The position numbers and the translations under genes are program-made. This document shows, one piece after another, positions 1-7,971 of a stretch of DNA of 64,000 nucleotides. Within the stretch, counting starts at the first letter, position 1. The number at the start of each line of letters is the position of its first letter. The stretch is from assembly GCF_009905435.1 (NCBI RefSeq), contig NZ_JAAAMT010000011.1, positions 1 to 64,000 on the forward strand. The letters run 5' to 3'. The notes under the pieces were generated by a model, which saw nothing but the letters and a program-made list of their open reading frames with translations, was not told the DNA's origin and ran no database searches. Source of the DNA: Pseudomonas sp. R5(2019). Its GTDB lineage: Bacteria > Pseudomonadota > Gammaproteobacteria > Pseudomonadales > Pseudomonadaceae.

Positions 1-45
1 AGCGGTTTCCAAAACGGTGCTCAAATCCTGTGCAACAGACATAAA

Positions 46-76
46 AAATCCGGAATCCTTATCGGACTCCGGATTC
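46..76 (-). terminator. Rho-independent terminator of the MvaT-like gene
   Basis: On the minus strand an AATCCGGA/TCCGGATT stem is followed by six T residues, downstream of the H-NS-like gene. Just beyond it, an ATG at position 42 on the minus strand opens a frame that runs off the left edge. It lacks a clear ribosome binding site, so I do not call it as a gene. Confidence 0.75.
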
Positions 77-159
77 TCCAGCTGTTCAAGGATTAGTCAA
101 CAATCCTTAAGTGAACAGCATTGCGCTTCATGAGCGGCCTTTTTTTTACTTGTGCTGAA

Positions 160-531
160 TCAGTCAGCCTGAAGCCAAGACTCAACCTCGTCATTGCCAT
201 ACTCGGCTTTCCACTCTTTCAGCTGCTTGTGGTTGCCGCCTTTGGTCTGGATGGTTTCGCCGGTCAGCGGGTTTTTGTAGGTCTTAACCTTGCGCGCTCG
301 TCGAGTACCTGCGGAGCTGCTTGCGGCGGCTTTAACGGTGCTCAGCTTCTGTGGGTCGAGGATCGCGATGATGTCGCGCAGCGACTTGCTGTACTCACCC
401 ATGAGAGTGCGCAGCTTTTCTTCGAATTGCAGTTCGGTTTGCAGGCGGTCATCAGTTTGCAGATTAGCCAAACGGGATTGCAACTCTTTGATTGCTTCTT
501 CAGTAGCGCGGTATTCATTGATCAGGGACAT
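160..531 (-). CDS. MvaT/MvaU-family H-NS-like nucleoid protein
   Basis: A 123-residue protein with the MvaT architecture. An N-terminal coiled-coil oligomerisation region (about residues 1-65) is joined by an Ala/Ser-rich linker to a C-terminal DNA-binding domain. That domain contains KVKTYKNPLTGE and TKGGNHKQLKEWK, which are the MvaT/MvaU/Pmr hallmarks. These proteins bind AT-rich DNA in pseudomonads and silence xenogeneic genes. A plasmid-borne copy often acts as a stealth factor that limits the fitness cost of newly acquired DNA. It is followed by a terminator. The family assignment is firm; the stealth role is inferred from known plasmid homologues such as Pmr. Confidence 0.9.
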   Translation of the reverse strand: MSLINEYRATEEAIKELQSRLANLQTDDRLQTELQFEEKLRTLMGEYSKSLRDIIAILDPQKLSTVKAAASSSAGTRRARKVKTYKNPLTGETIQTKGGNHKQLKEWKAEYGNDEVESWLQAD

Positions 532-609
532 GCTAGGTGCTCCATGTATAGAGAAGATAAACTAATTCTATTTCTGTTGTTCTTGCCGTGTCGATAACTT
601 TTTTAAAAT

Positions 610-1614
610 TTACGGCTTTTTCTTAGTAGTGCTTTTTAACGGTGCGGGTGCAGCGTGAACGGTCCGCTGTTTCCTGATGTCCCGGTTTGCCCTGATAGTT
701 TTAAGGGTGGACTTGATCCCATTGTCCTGGCGAGTCGCTTGTTGAGCAGTCGCGGAGTCATGAAGTTCTTGATATCTGCTTCGGTAGAAGTCGGCATTGA
801 TTCGACTTTCTGTCGCATTCTCTGAGAGAAGGGCATTTTGTTGTTTCAAATCATCGATCCGCTTTTTCAAGCTCTCGATGGTTCTTGTCGATGCTGCTGT
901 TCCTTCGTCAACAAGTGCTTTCGCTTCTACTCGCGCTCGTTCAATTTCACGCAAACAGTGATTCTCTACACCTTCCAGTCGTTCCACCGCGTCTTTGATT
1001 TCTTTTTGCGCGTTGGCATGAATCAGGTCTGCTCGTTCAGTTTGGAATCTGACCGCTTCATGGCCTTCCGATACCAATTTCTCGGTCTGATCTTTTTCCG
1101 CCTGAAGGACAGTGCATTGCCGGAGAGCATCTTGTAACTGTTGCTTCAGCGTATGGATTTCCAAGCTGAGCCTGTTGGATTGCTCCATGGCCTGCTGCGC
1201 ATTGGCGCGCTCATTCTCCATCACCACCTGGTTCGCTTCTAACTCGCGCTCGATCTCTGCCTTACGGATGCCGAACGCCAGACCGGCTTCCTTCACCGCT
1301 TTGTGCCAAAGCTGTTCAAACAACGCCGAGATACTGGTTGGCAGGTCCAGGTTGAGCCCGACGCTTTCTGCTTCCGCATGGCTGACCTGGGTGGCCAGTT
1401 CCGCTTGGTAGTCGGTCTTCCCTCGGCTGATGTCACCCGCTGACCCTTTCTCGATGATCTCGCGCAATACGTTCCATCCCGGCAACGCATAGCCACAGCG
1501 GGTCAGTTCGCGGCAGCACACCAACGTGCGCGTGTAGGCCGACATCTTGTCCCAGTCCGGGGTTTGGACTAGGCGTGCGCGGGTCTGGGTGATGCCCATT
1601 GGGTTGAGATTCAT
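610..1614 (-). CDS. KfrA-like plasmid DNA-binding coiled-coil protein
   Basis: A 334-residue protein. The N-terminal third contains a KfrA_N-like helix-turn-helix region (around GYALPGWNVLREIIEKGSAG). From about residue 110 to 290 it is a long alpha-helical coiled coil rich in Glu, Gln, Lys and Ala, with a short basic tail. KfrA proteins are plasmid-borne DNA-binding proteins that repress their own gene and support partition or nucleoid-like organisation. The start codon lies beside the long, repeat-bearing region 1615-2382, which may be its operator. The transposon's TnpT (3927-4976) shares the same two-part architecture. Confidence 0.7.
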   Translation of the reverse strand: MNLNPMGITQTRARLVQTPDWDKMSAYTRTLVCCRELTRCGYALPGWNVLREIIEKGSAGDISRGKTDYQAELATQVSHAEAESVGLNLDLPTSISALFEQLWHKAVKEAGLAFGIRKAEIERELEANQVVMENERANAQQAMEQSNRLSLEIHTLKQQLQDALRQCTVLQAEKDQTEKLVSEGHEAVRFQTERADLIHANAQKEIKDAVERLEGVENHCLREIERARVEAKALVDEGTAASTRTIESLKKRIDDLKQQNALLSENATESRINADFYRSRYQELHDSATAQQATRQDNGIKSTLKTIRANRDIRKQRTVHAAPAPLKSTTKKKP

Positions 1615-2382
1615 CGTGTTGTCCTCCGTGTCGGTGCCGCTCGGTGTCGTACCAGCCGTGAAGTGGGGTAATCCCTTGCTGCCAGCGCTTGTCCATTTTT
1701 GGCCGCAGCCGGTCGAATTGACCTGGACCGCAGGGCCGGTTTTTGCCTGTTCAGCGAGTTTGCTGCCGTTTGTCGTTCATGAGCGAGCCTCTAGGATCGC
1801 GCAGGAGCGACGATTCCAGCCTTAGTCACCCGGTTGGGTGGCTTCAGTGCGGATCGTGGCGTAGGCGCGACCACAGGAGCTGCTGTGTTGTTCGCATATT
1901 TAGCTGAAAACGTACAATAAGTATCAGTATGGTATGTGATTCGAATACGTACGTAAATAGGTGTTTATTTCAGATAATTGGGATTATCTGAGGAAATGGA
2001 AACCTGCTCCATTTCTAGCGTACGCAGCAGATGTTCCACGGCTGGGGGAGGGGTGTTTTCGGGGGGATGTTGCTGAAAATGTTGGGTCATACCCCCGGTT
2101 AAATCGATGCAAAATTGCCCCGTGGAACAATTACGGAAAGTGGGGTACGGCGCTAAATTCGGGGGTTTGAGGGGGATTTTTCGCGGCTTTATGAGCTACG
2201 GACGTACTGCTTGTACGTTTTATAGGTACGAGCGGCGATCCTGCCCTTGAATCGCCGAAATGAGCTGGCACTCTATTTTCAGGTGGTGGCTTCAATGAAT
2301 GCAGCCAAAGCGCGTCGAATCCAGCTAGCCGGTTGGGGTAGGTCGCGGCCATCGAAGGCCCAATTGATAAGGAAAGCGCAAA
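1615..2382. other. Non-coding interval upstream of the KfrA-like gene
   Basis: I find no convincing gene here. An AT-rich stretch lies at about 1895-1975, and several GTACGT-type palindromic cores occur near 1948-1955 and 2202-2230 (ACGTAC then GTACGT). These could be operators for the adjacent KfrA-like protein. The open frames crossing it lack ribosome binding sites and protein-like composition. The far end leads into the ribosome binding site of the interrupted gene at 2383. Confidence 0.4.
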
Positions 2383-2600
2383 ATGCACCCGGCGATCGGT
2401 CAACTGAACAACGGCAAGTTCTATGCCTACCTCAACGGCTACGACAATGAGCCAACCTACCGAGACACTGCTGAAGCACTGGAAGCACTGTTGGCCGGTG
2501 AACCTGAACCTTTGATAGCCGCGGTGGTGCACGTACCCGCCGAACAGGCAGCGCATCATGATTGCAAGACGTTCGACGTAACCCTGCGTTTCCAGTACCC
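2383..2600 (+). pseudogene. 5' part of a small plasmid gene split by the transposon
   Basis: The first 72 codons and part of the next belong to a gene that starts ATG CAC CCG behind an AAGGAAAG ribosome binding site. Reading breaks at the transposon end at 2601, and the remainder is at 47028-47192. Joining the halves through a single TACCC restores one frame (...FQYP-AWNEVDGILYRG...) of about 125 residues. The first half contains KFYAYLNGYDNEPTYRDTAEAL. I do not recognise a named domain. Confidence 0.85.
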
Positions 2601-2646
2601 GGGGGCGTGCCGAGATAAGCCAAAAATTAGGACATTCGTTCCGTAA
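2601..2646 (+). repeat. Left terminal inverted repeat of the transposon
   Basis: It begins GGGGGCGTGCCGAGATAAG and matches the reverse complement of the right end almost completely from the ninth base to about the 41st. The first eight bases differ (GGGGGCGT against CGGGTTAT). Length and sequence agree with the Tn4652-type terminal repeat as I recall it. Confidence 0.88.
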
Positions 2647-2729
2647 GTAACTGTTTTTAAGGGAACTACTCATGTGCTGTGGAAGGAAGGTCGAGATTAG
2701 AGGGTGGCCGCCTGGGATTCTAACCAGCC

Positions 2730-3740
2730 TTACGGTTTTCGTCGTAATAACGAGCCCGCCGCATTCTCCTCGAAGGCTCTAGCCTCTTCGATATAGCCGT
2801 GGACGGTGCCGTCGTGCCGCCAGCCTCCCTGACGTTTAATTTCCAGAAAGTCCGCCCCAGCCCTATGCGCACTGGTGGCCAGTCCACGACGCAGACTGTG
2901 ACTGCTCAGTTCGGGCACATACGAGAGCCCTGCGGCTTGGGCACGGGCCGCCAGGATGGTATTCACGCTACCCTCGTGCAGCGCCACCTCGCCGACGCTG
3001 CCCCAGCGGCTGATGCGCCGGAACAGCGGCCCCTGTTCGATCTGAGCGACATCCAGCCAGTACCGTAATGCCTTCGCTGGGCAGCAGACGCTGTCGCCGT
3101 ACGGGATTGCCTTATTCAGTCCTTCTCCACCCTGATCGGTTTTGGAGCGCGGCAGCGTGATCTGCAGTCCCTCCCGCTCCCACTGTAGATTTTCCACCTC
3201 CAGCGTGACCAATTCGCTGCGCCGGAACGCGCCGAAGTACCCCACCTGTAGCAACGCGCTGTCACGCCGGGCGGCGATCCCTTCGAGTGTGTCCAGGTGC
3301 GACACGATGCGTTCAAGATCCTCCAGCAGTAAGGCCTTGGCTTTTTGTCGCGGACGCCCATGCACCCGCTCAATACCGCGCAAGGTCTTGCGTACGGTGG
3401 CGGTGGCGGCCGGATCAAGAAAACCCTGATAGCGGTGCCATTGCGCTAGCGCTGTAAGGCGCAGAGCCAGGGTGCGTGGGTTCTGCACGTCCGCAAAGGA
3501 CAGCAGGTAACGAATCACCGCCGTTTCATCGCATGGCAGCACGCCACCCCAGGCGAGGAAGTGGCGGATGGCCGAGCGGTAGGTACGCCGGGTGTTGTCG
3601 GCGGTCGCCGCCGCGAGAAAGCGTTGGTGTTGTTGGGCCAACTGTGCAGGGGTGGTGAACGTACCGGGGGTACGCGCAAGCACCGTCGGTTCTTCTTGCC
3701 GACTGGAGGGGAGGTTTTCGTCATTATTGCCGGCTGTCAT
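2730..3740 (-). CDS. tnpS: TnpS tyrosine recombinase (cointegrate resolvase)
   Basis: A tyrosine-family site-specific recombinase of 336 residues from the ATG at 3740. A GTG 15 codons upstream is an alternative. Catalytic residues are visible: Arg in GAFRRSEL (about 173), Lys in RSKTDQ (about 200), HSLRRG (His281, Arg284), His in GGWRHDG (about 309), and the nucleophile Tyr in VHGYIEEA (about 316). In Tn4651-group transposons TnpS with TnpT resolves the cointegrate made by TnpA, acting at the site between the two divergent genes. That site is recognisable here at 3805-3838. Confidence 0.9.
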   Translation of the reverse strand: MTAGNNDENLPSSRQEEPTVLARTPGTFTTPAQLAQQHQRFLAAATADNTRRTYRSAIRHFLAWGGVLPCDETAVIRYLLSFADVQNPRTLALRLTALAQWHRYQGFLDPAATATVRKTLRGIERVHGRPRQKAKALLLEDLERIVSHLDTLEGIAARRDSALLQVGYFGAFRRSELVTLEVENLQWEREGLQITLPRSKTDQGGEGLNKAIPYGDSVCCPAKALRYWLDVAQIEQGPLFRRISRWGSVGEVALHEGSVNTILAARAQAAGLSYVPELSSHSLRRGLATSAHRAGADFLEIKRQGGWRHDGTVHGYIEEARAFEENAAGSLLRRKP

Positions 3741-3804
3741 CACGAAGCGCCCGTTTAGGCCATGTGTACCGCAGATTATAGACACAACCCTCGATCGCGA
3801 TGAC

Positions 3805-3838
3805 TTAACTCACGATAACCAGGCTTATCGTGGGTTAA
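3805..3838. other. Core of the TnpS/TnpT resolution site
   Basis: A nearly perfect 14-bp inverted repeat (TTAACTCACGATAA and TTATCGTGGGTTAA, one mismatch) is separated by the 6-bp spacer CCAGGC. It sits between divergent tnpS and tnpT. This is the usual layout of a tyrosine-recombinase crossover site: two binding arms around a short spacer. A second dyad (GTATTA ... TAATAC, about 3882-3902) lies nearer tnpT and may be a TnpT or regulatory site. Confidence 0.78.
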
Positions 3839-3926
3839 CTGGCGGTCTCAGTCGGCTGAACTATTCTGTACTTAAATCGAGGTATTACGTTTTCCATAAT
3901 ACGGTACGAAAAAATCCGAGGTGGTC

Positions 3927-4976
3927 ATGGCCCGTTCCGGCGTCCTCTATGTGCATGTTGCCCATGCCGCCGCTCGGCTCGTGGCCGAGGGCCACAACCC
4001 GACGATCGACCGCATCCGCGTCGCCCTGGGTGGGACTGGCAGCAAAAGCACGCTGGCGCCGTTGTTAAAGCGTTGGAAAGCCGCGCACCCCGGCACGCTG
4101 GCCCAGGCCGAACTGGGATTGCCCGCGGAGCTGGTCCTGGCGCTGAAAGGACTGTATGAAAAAGTTCAGGCGGAGGCGGCCGTCCAACTCCAGCAGGCCG
4201 TAGCGGCTCACCAGGCAGAGGCCGCCGCGTTGCAGGAACAGTTGCAGCAGGCATTCGTCGAGCGCGACGCCTTGCTCAGCGTTCAGGAACAGCAGGCCCA
4301 GGCGCTTGCCGTAGCCACTACGCGCAGCCAGGGGCTGGCTGAAACCCTGCAGCGTCAGGAGATCGCCCTGGCCAGCCTGGGCAGTGAAAAGCTCGGGCTC
4401 GAACAACGTCTGGCTGACCGCGCTGCCGAGGCGGCCGCACTGACCCGGCAACTGCAACACGCGCGGGAGCAGTTTGAACATTACCAGGCATCGGTCGCGC
4501 AACAACGCAGCGACGAGCGCCAGGCCACTGAGCAACGCCAGCAGCGCCTGGAACACGAACTGGCAGCGCTCCGGCAGCGTCTGCTCGCGCAGCAAACCCG
4601 CCTGGGAGAACTGCAGGCGCAGGAACAACGCCTGGTGCAGGACCATGATCGTCTACAGGGCACCCTGCTCACGACGCAAGCGACGCTCGCGCAGAGTCAG
4701 ATTGCGCATGAACACGTCCTACTTCAATTCACCGACTTGCAACAGTCGAATCAGGCACTGGAGCAGCGCCATGGCCAAGGTGAGCAGCGTTTGGCTGAGA
4801 CGCGGACGCACTTGGCCGTCAATGAACGGGAGCGAAGCCTGCTGGCGGAACGCTTAAGCCAAACTGAAAGCCAATTGAGCCAGTTGGCCACAGAAAAGCA
4901 GCTTCTCGTGCAAGACAACGCGGTGCTGTCAAGCCAGCTCGCAGAGTCCAGAGCGATGAAGCCGAAGACTTGTTGA
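3927..4976 (+). CDS. tnpT: TnpT resolution accessory protein (KfrA-like)
   Basis: About 349 residues. Residues 1-60 form a KfrA_N-like DNA-binding region (HVAHAAARLVAEGHNPTIDR, GGTGSKSTLAPLLKRW). The rest is a nearly continuous Gln/Ala/Leu/Glu-rich coiled coil. In Tn4651-type elements TnpT binds the arms next to the crossover site and is needed for TnpS resolution. I chose ATG 3927 over GTG 3921 because GAGG lies just upstream. The last codons run into the left copy of a duplicated 96-bp segment (4968-5063), so the C-terminus may be a replacement created by that junction. Confidence 0.85.
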   Translation: MARSGVLYVHVAHAAARLVAEGHNPTIDRIRVALGGTGSKSTLAPLLKRWKAAHPGTLAQAELGLPAELVLALKGLYEKVQAEAAVQLQQAVAAHQAEAAALQEQLQQAFVERDALLSVQEQQAQALAVATTRSQGLAETLQRQEIALASLGSEKLGLEQRLADRAAEAAALTRQLQHAREQFEHYQASVAQQRSDERQATEQRQQRLEHELAALRQRLLAQQTRLGELQAQEQRLVQDHDRLQGTLLTTQATLAQSQIAHEHVLLQFTDLQQSNQALEQRHGQGEQRLAETRTHLAVNERERSLLAERLSQTESQLSQLATEKQLLVQDNAVLSSQLAESRAMKPKTC

Positions 4977-5063
4977 CCGAAAAAGGCGCCTACCTCAGGC
5001 ACCTGAAACCATCCTCCAAACCAAAGGAGCCAAACAGGAGGACAGTGGAGCAATCAACTCTTC
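4968..5063 (+). repeat. Direct repeat, left copy (diverged 3' end of a small gene)
   Basis: This segment matches 6611-6706 over about 96 bp with a handful of mismatches and one indel. On the minus strand it still encodes the tail shared with the 53-residue protein at 6639-6800 ([20 protein letters not shown]) and a damaged copy of its terminator. It marks an old junction between the transposition genes and the copper cargo. Confidence 0.8.
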
Positions 5064-5301
5064 AATACACAGCATGGCTGGAAGCCTTTCGCTGATCTGT
5101 GCGCCTATTGCTGCCTTAACAGATTTTCGAGGTCGAGCGGCAACCGTTCATTCACCTCATGAGTAGCCCAGCGATTCTGCTCGTACGCCCGCTTCCGGCG
5201 ACTCTGTTGAACACCTAGGCGACTGAGAAAGTAGCAAATTCTATTGGGCGCTTCAGCTAAACGGCTCACTGCTATTGAGCTGGGGATGAGCAAAACGACG
5301 C

Positions 5302-5332
5302 TTGACCTTACCCCTGCGGCAAGGTCCATGAT
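5302..5332 (+). promoter_or_regulatory. CueR-type copper-responsive promoter
   Basis: The -35 TTGACC (5302-5307) and the -10-like CATGAT (5327-5332) are separated by 19 bp. The spacer is covered by the dyad GACCTT ... AAGGTC (5304-5326). This overlong spacer with a centred dyad is the hallmark of MerR-family activators of the CueR type. It closely resembles the operator upstream of copA at 10430-10460. It points at the Met/His-rich gene at 5469. Confidence 0.82.
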
Positions 5333-5468
5333 TTTAATAGGGACGGCCAGAGGTTATTCGTAACCAAGCACGCCCCTTTACAGCTGCCGCCGTCCTTACC
5401 TTCTGGCAATTCTGTAGCCTGCTGCCGGGGCGTGCCAGAAACCAAGGTCGTAGATGAGGAAAGCCGCC

Positions 5469-5738
5469 ATGCGTAACGCCATTACCTACACCGCCCTTGC
5501 TACCTTCATAGCCCTTGGAACTGTTGCCACGGTATTTGCCGAACAGGCCAAAGCCCCCGCCCAAAGCAGTGCCGAGACAAAAAAGGGTGAAGACATGCAC
5601 ATGATGGACGGCAACCATATGCCGATGATGGACATGCAGGAAATGTCCAAGATGATGAAAAACTGCAATGCCATGATGGAGAACATGAGCCAACACATGG
5701 GCATGGAGTCCTCGAAGGGCGATAGCAAGGCACAATAG
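5469..5738 (+). CDS. Met/His-rich periplasmic copper-binding protein (putative)
   Basis: An 89-residue protein with a signal peptide ending near VFAEQAKA. The mature part is very rich in Met, His and Asp (DMHMMDGNHMPMMDMQEMSK, then MMKNCNAMMENMSQHMGME), a composition typical of periplasmic Cu(I)/Ag(I) binders. I start at ATG 5469, which has GAGGAA at a good distance. An upstream ATG at 5454 would add five residues. It lies downstream of a CueR-type promoter and upstream of an ICMT-like membrane protein, a pairing seen in copper clusters. Copper buffering is inferred from composition and promoter. Confidence 0.72.
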   Translation: MRNAITYTALATFIALGTVATVFAEQAKAPAQSSAETKKGEDMHMMDGNHMPMMDMQEMSKMMKNCNAMMENMSQHMGMESSKGDSKAQ

Positions 5739-5889
5739 CGATCTGGTTCACGTCGGCCGTCTCCGTCCCTCGCCTGGAGCGAACTATTGCTCCGTGGGTG
5801 GCGACGCTGTTTGTAGGGTCGCCACCCCGATTCCCCAGGCTAAGCGTGAGATGCCATTTCATTGCGGCAGGCAAAGGAGGCGTCCGGCC

Positions 5890-6552
5890 ATGAGTGACTT
5901 CACCATGCACTATGGGCACTGGGGGTGGGTGCTGATCATGGTGCTCATTGTATCCTGGGGCCTCTACCATTTCGTCGCTCCACGCAGTTGGCGTGACTGG
6001 ATGGGCGCAGGTTTAGTGCAAGGGTTCATCATCGCGTTATATGCCGAGATGTACGGCTTTCCTCTGACTATTTACCTGCTGACGGGTTTCCAGGGAATCG
6101 ATCTCCCACTGACCGGATTCTCGGGCCATCTCTGGGCAACAATGCTGGGCTACGGTGCTACTGGAGCCATGCTGGAAATGATGTTGGGCGGCGTGTTTAT
6201 CGTGGTCGGCCTGGCTCTGTTGATCCGGGGCTGGGTTCAGGTTTACCGCACAAGTCTGGAGGGGAAGCTGGCGACACAGGGTATCTACGGTGTGGTCCGC
6301 CACCCGCAATACACTGGGATCATGCTAGCGGTCTTTGGACAGGTCATTCACTGGCCGACGGTGATCACGTTATTGTTGTTTCCCCTGATCGTCTGGGCTT
6401 ATGTCCGTCTAGCGAAGCGGGAGGAGTCGGCCTTGACCGAACGTTTTGGCGAGGAGTATCAGACCTATCGGCAGCGGGTGCCCATGTTGTTCCCACGGTT
6501 GCGGAATTGGCGGGAGTTCATCCATTCACTGCTCTTTGCTTATCAGCAATAA
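5890..6552 (+). CDS. Isoprenylcysteine carboxyl methyltransferase-family membrane protein
   Basis: 220 residues from ATG 5890, preceded by a strong AAAGGAGG. Several hydrophobic segments are followed by the C-terminal ICMT/PEMT-type signature: GVVRHPQYTGIML, then a region with ALTERFGEEYQTYRQRVP. Family members methylate with S-adenosylmethionine at the membrane. Bacterial homologues are often linked to copper-resistance operons, where their substrate is not established. It lies 150 bp after the Met-rich gene and is probably co-transcribed from the promoter at 5302. Confidence 0.8.
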   Translation: MSDFTMHYGHWGWVLIMVLIVSWGLYHFVAPRSWRDWMGAGLVQGFIIALYAEMYGFPLTIYLLTGFQGIDLPLTGFSGHLWATMLGYGATGAMLEMMLGGVFIVVGLALLIRGWVQVYRTSLEGKLATQGIYGVVRHPQYTGIMLAVFGQVIHWPTVITLLLFPLIVWAYVRLAKREESALTERFGEEYQTYRQRVPMLFPRLRNWREFIHSLLFAYQQ

Positions 6553-6610
6553 CCTCGTGTCCTCTGAGCCTACGTGATGAACACGTCACTACAAACGGAT
6601 CACAGAGGAT

Positions 6611-6706
6611 ACTTGTTGACCGAAAAAAGGCGCCTAACTCAGGCGCCTGAAACCATCCTCCAAACCAAAGGAGCCAAACAGGAGGATGGTGGAGCAATCA
6701 ACTCGT
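6611..6706 (+). repeat. Direct repeat, right copy
   Basis: The intact counterpart of 4968-5063. It contains the terminator and the last third of the small minus-strand gene at 6639-6800. Similarity to the left copy fades beyond about 6706, apart from a few codons on the minus strand. Confidence 0.8.
6622..6648 (-). terminator. Terminator of the 53-residue gene
   Basis: On the minus strand AGGCGCCT, a 5-base loop and AGGCGCCT are followed by six T residues. The stem overlaps the stop codon of the gene it ends. Confidence 0.7.
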
Positions 6707-6800
6707 CATTACCCCGTAGGGCCGCCAGCCTTTCACCTGCCTGGGTGGAAAGAGACAGTGCGACAACGGCGCTTGCAACGGCGATCAGGGTCAGTTTCAT
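6639..6800 (-). CDS. Small exported protein in the copper module
   Basis: 53 residues, reading [20 protein letters not shown] then [20 protein letters not shown], then a tail [13 protein letters not shown]. It has a clear signal peptide, the ribosome binding site AAGGAAAAG, and its own terminator. A second degraded copy of its 3' end lies at 4968-5063, which argues that it is a real gene carried between elements. I do not recognise the family, and the function is unknown. Confidence 0.55.
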   Translation of the reverse strand: MKLTLIAVASAVVALSLSTQAGERLAALRGNDELIAPPSSCLAPLVWRMVSGA

Positions 6801-6819
6801 ACGACTTTTCCTTGAGGGG

Positions 6820-7020
6820 TGGTGGATACATTCGCGAAGGCGCAGTGCTGCGCGTGCGACCCAAAGCGATGACCGTGGCGGTGATCATCGCCGGCCTGTT
6901 GCCGATCCTTTGGGGCAGCGGCACCGGTAGCGAGGTCATGAGCCGCATCGCCGCGCCCATGGTCGGCGGCATGGTCACTGCTCCCTTGCTTTCTCTCTTT
7001 GTCATTCCGGCATCCCTGGC
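6820..7020 (+). pseudogene. cusA-like RND transporter C-terminal fragment
   Basis: The plus strand encodes [20 protein letters not shown], then [20 protein letters not shown] and [20 protein letters not shown]. This is the last pair of membrane helices of a CusA/SilA-type heavy-metal RND pump. There is no start, and similarity stops abruptly at both ends. It is a remnant of a cusCBA-type operon, joined directly to another cusA fragment in the opposite orientation. Confidence 0.75.
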
Positions 7021-7280
7021 TGCAACTTGACCTGCTCACTGACGACACGGCGCAAGTCGGCGACCACCGAGGCAATATCCCGCCCCCGCACATCGATATA
7101 GACCCAGCCAGAAGGCCGTGCATTCTCGCTCTTGAGCATCGGCGGACCGTCGCTGACCTTGATCTTCGCCACCGTGCCAAGGGTGATCTGGCTCCCCAGT
7201 GGGGTGTAGATCGGTAGTTGTCCGGCACCACCGAGCGAATCACGCCACTCACGCGGATATCGCTGAACAACTAAGCCCAA
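7002..7280 (-). pseudogene. cusA-like RND transporter internal fragment, inverted
   Basis: The minus strand encodes VQRYPREWRDSLGGAGQLPI, YTPLGSQITLGTVAKIKV and SDGPPMLKSENARPSGWVYI. These match the periplasmic porter/docking part of CusA-type pumps. The fragment lies tail to tail with the C-terminal fragment at 6820-7020, so one ancestral pump gene, or two, was cut and inverted. No functional product is expected. Confidence 0.75.
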
Positions 7281-7308
7281 CTCCCTAAGCGTGGAAAGTG
7301 GTTACTGC

Positions 7309-7551
7309 TTACGGCCTATCGTCCGGGTCACGCTTGGTCGGTTTGAGCTTCTGCGTGTCCTCGGTAGTCGGCGCATTTTTGTGCATACCACGCATACAAA
7401 ACACCATCATTAGCGGACAAAGCAGCAACAGCAAGAGTGGCGCGGCCGCCACGATCCAGGTTTGGAAAGCCGGGAACAAGACATAGGCAACTGCCAAGAC
7501 AATGGCTGCACTGACACCCAGCCGGACCATGTTGGGATTATTACGAATCAT
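7309..7551 (-). CDS. DUF2933-type small membrane protein
   Basis: 80 residues from an ATG at 7551 behind AAGGAGAG. Two hydrophobic segments (VRLGVSAAIVLAVAYVLF and IVAAAPLLLLLLCPLMMVF) are followed by CMRGMH and a charged tail. DUF2933 proteins have this MMVFCMRGMH-like end and are common in copper clusters. It overlaps the end of the CueR-like gene by 11 bp, so it is probably translated from the same message. Role unknown. Confidence 0.7.
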   Translation of the reverse strand: MIRNNPNMVRLGVSAAIVLAVAYVLFPAFQTWIVAAAPLLLLLLCPLMMVFCMRGMHKNAPTTEDTQKLKPTKRDPDDRP

Positions 7552-7942
7552 GATGCTCTCCTTTTGGGCTTGTCGTGGGAGGAAGCTCATCCAGAGCCGG
7601 CCCAGGTGGTTGCTCAGCCAGATACGACAGGGCCTCGCGCATGATCTGAAGCGTGGTAATACGCGCATTCAGCGCGTCGATGTTACTCAGCGCAATGGCC
7701 TGAACCTCGTCGTCAGGACGATTGCGGTCCAGCCATAACGCCAACAAGGCACGAACCCGTTCGATCGGCATCCCCAGATCTCGCGCATGGTGGATGAAAC
7801 GTAAAATGTGTACATCGCGTTCGCAGTAAACGCGATAACCAGACAATGTGCGCTGTGGCTGCGGGATCAGGTCAATGCGCTCGTAGTAGCGGATCATTCG
7901 AGTGGACAAGCCGCTGACACTTGCCACCTCACCAATGTTCAT
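7541..7942 (-). CDS. CueR-like MerR-family regulator lacking the metal-loop cysteines
   Basis: 133 residues from ATG 7942 (ribosome binding site GGGAGGA). Residues 1-70 are a canonical MerR winged-helix region (MNIGEVASVSGLSTRMIRYY, then SGYRVY), followed by the long dimer helix. CueR proteins coordinate Cu(I) with two Cys in a C-terminal CHGDDRPDC-type loop. Here that region reads LAEQPPGPALDELPPTTSP with no Cys, and the only Cys in the protein is in VYCERDVH. Its place next to copA and the CueR-type operators support a CueR origin. Copper sensing by the standard site does not seem possible. Confidence 0.85.
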   Translation of the reverse strand: MNIGEVASVSGLSTRMIRYYERIDLIPQPQRTLSGYRVYCERDVHILRFIHHARDLGMPIERVRALLALWLDRNRPDDEVQAIALSNIDALNARITTLQIMREALSYLAEQPPGPALDELPPTTSPKGEHHDS

Positions 7943-7971
7943 TAGTTCCTCCCGTTCGCTGAACCGCCGAA

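Noticed and set aside
2131..2673. 180-codon minus-strand frame across the left transposon end
   Set aside because: It crosses the insertion junction and opposes the real interrupted gene, so it cannot be an ancestral gene.
5105..5329. 74-codon minus-strand frame next to the CueR-type promoter
   Set aside because: Its start lies inside the promoter dyad and it has no recognisable family or ribosome binding site.
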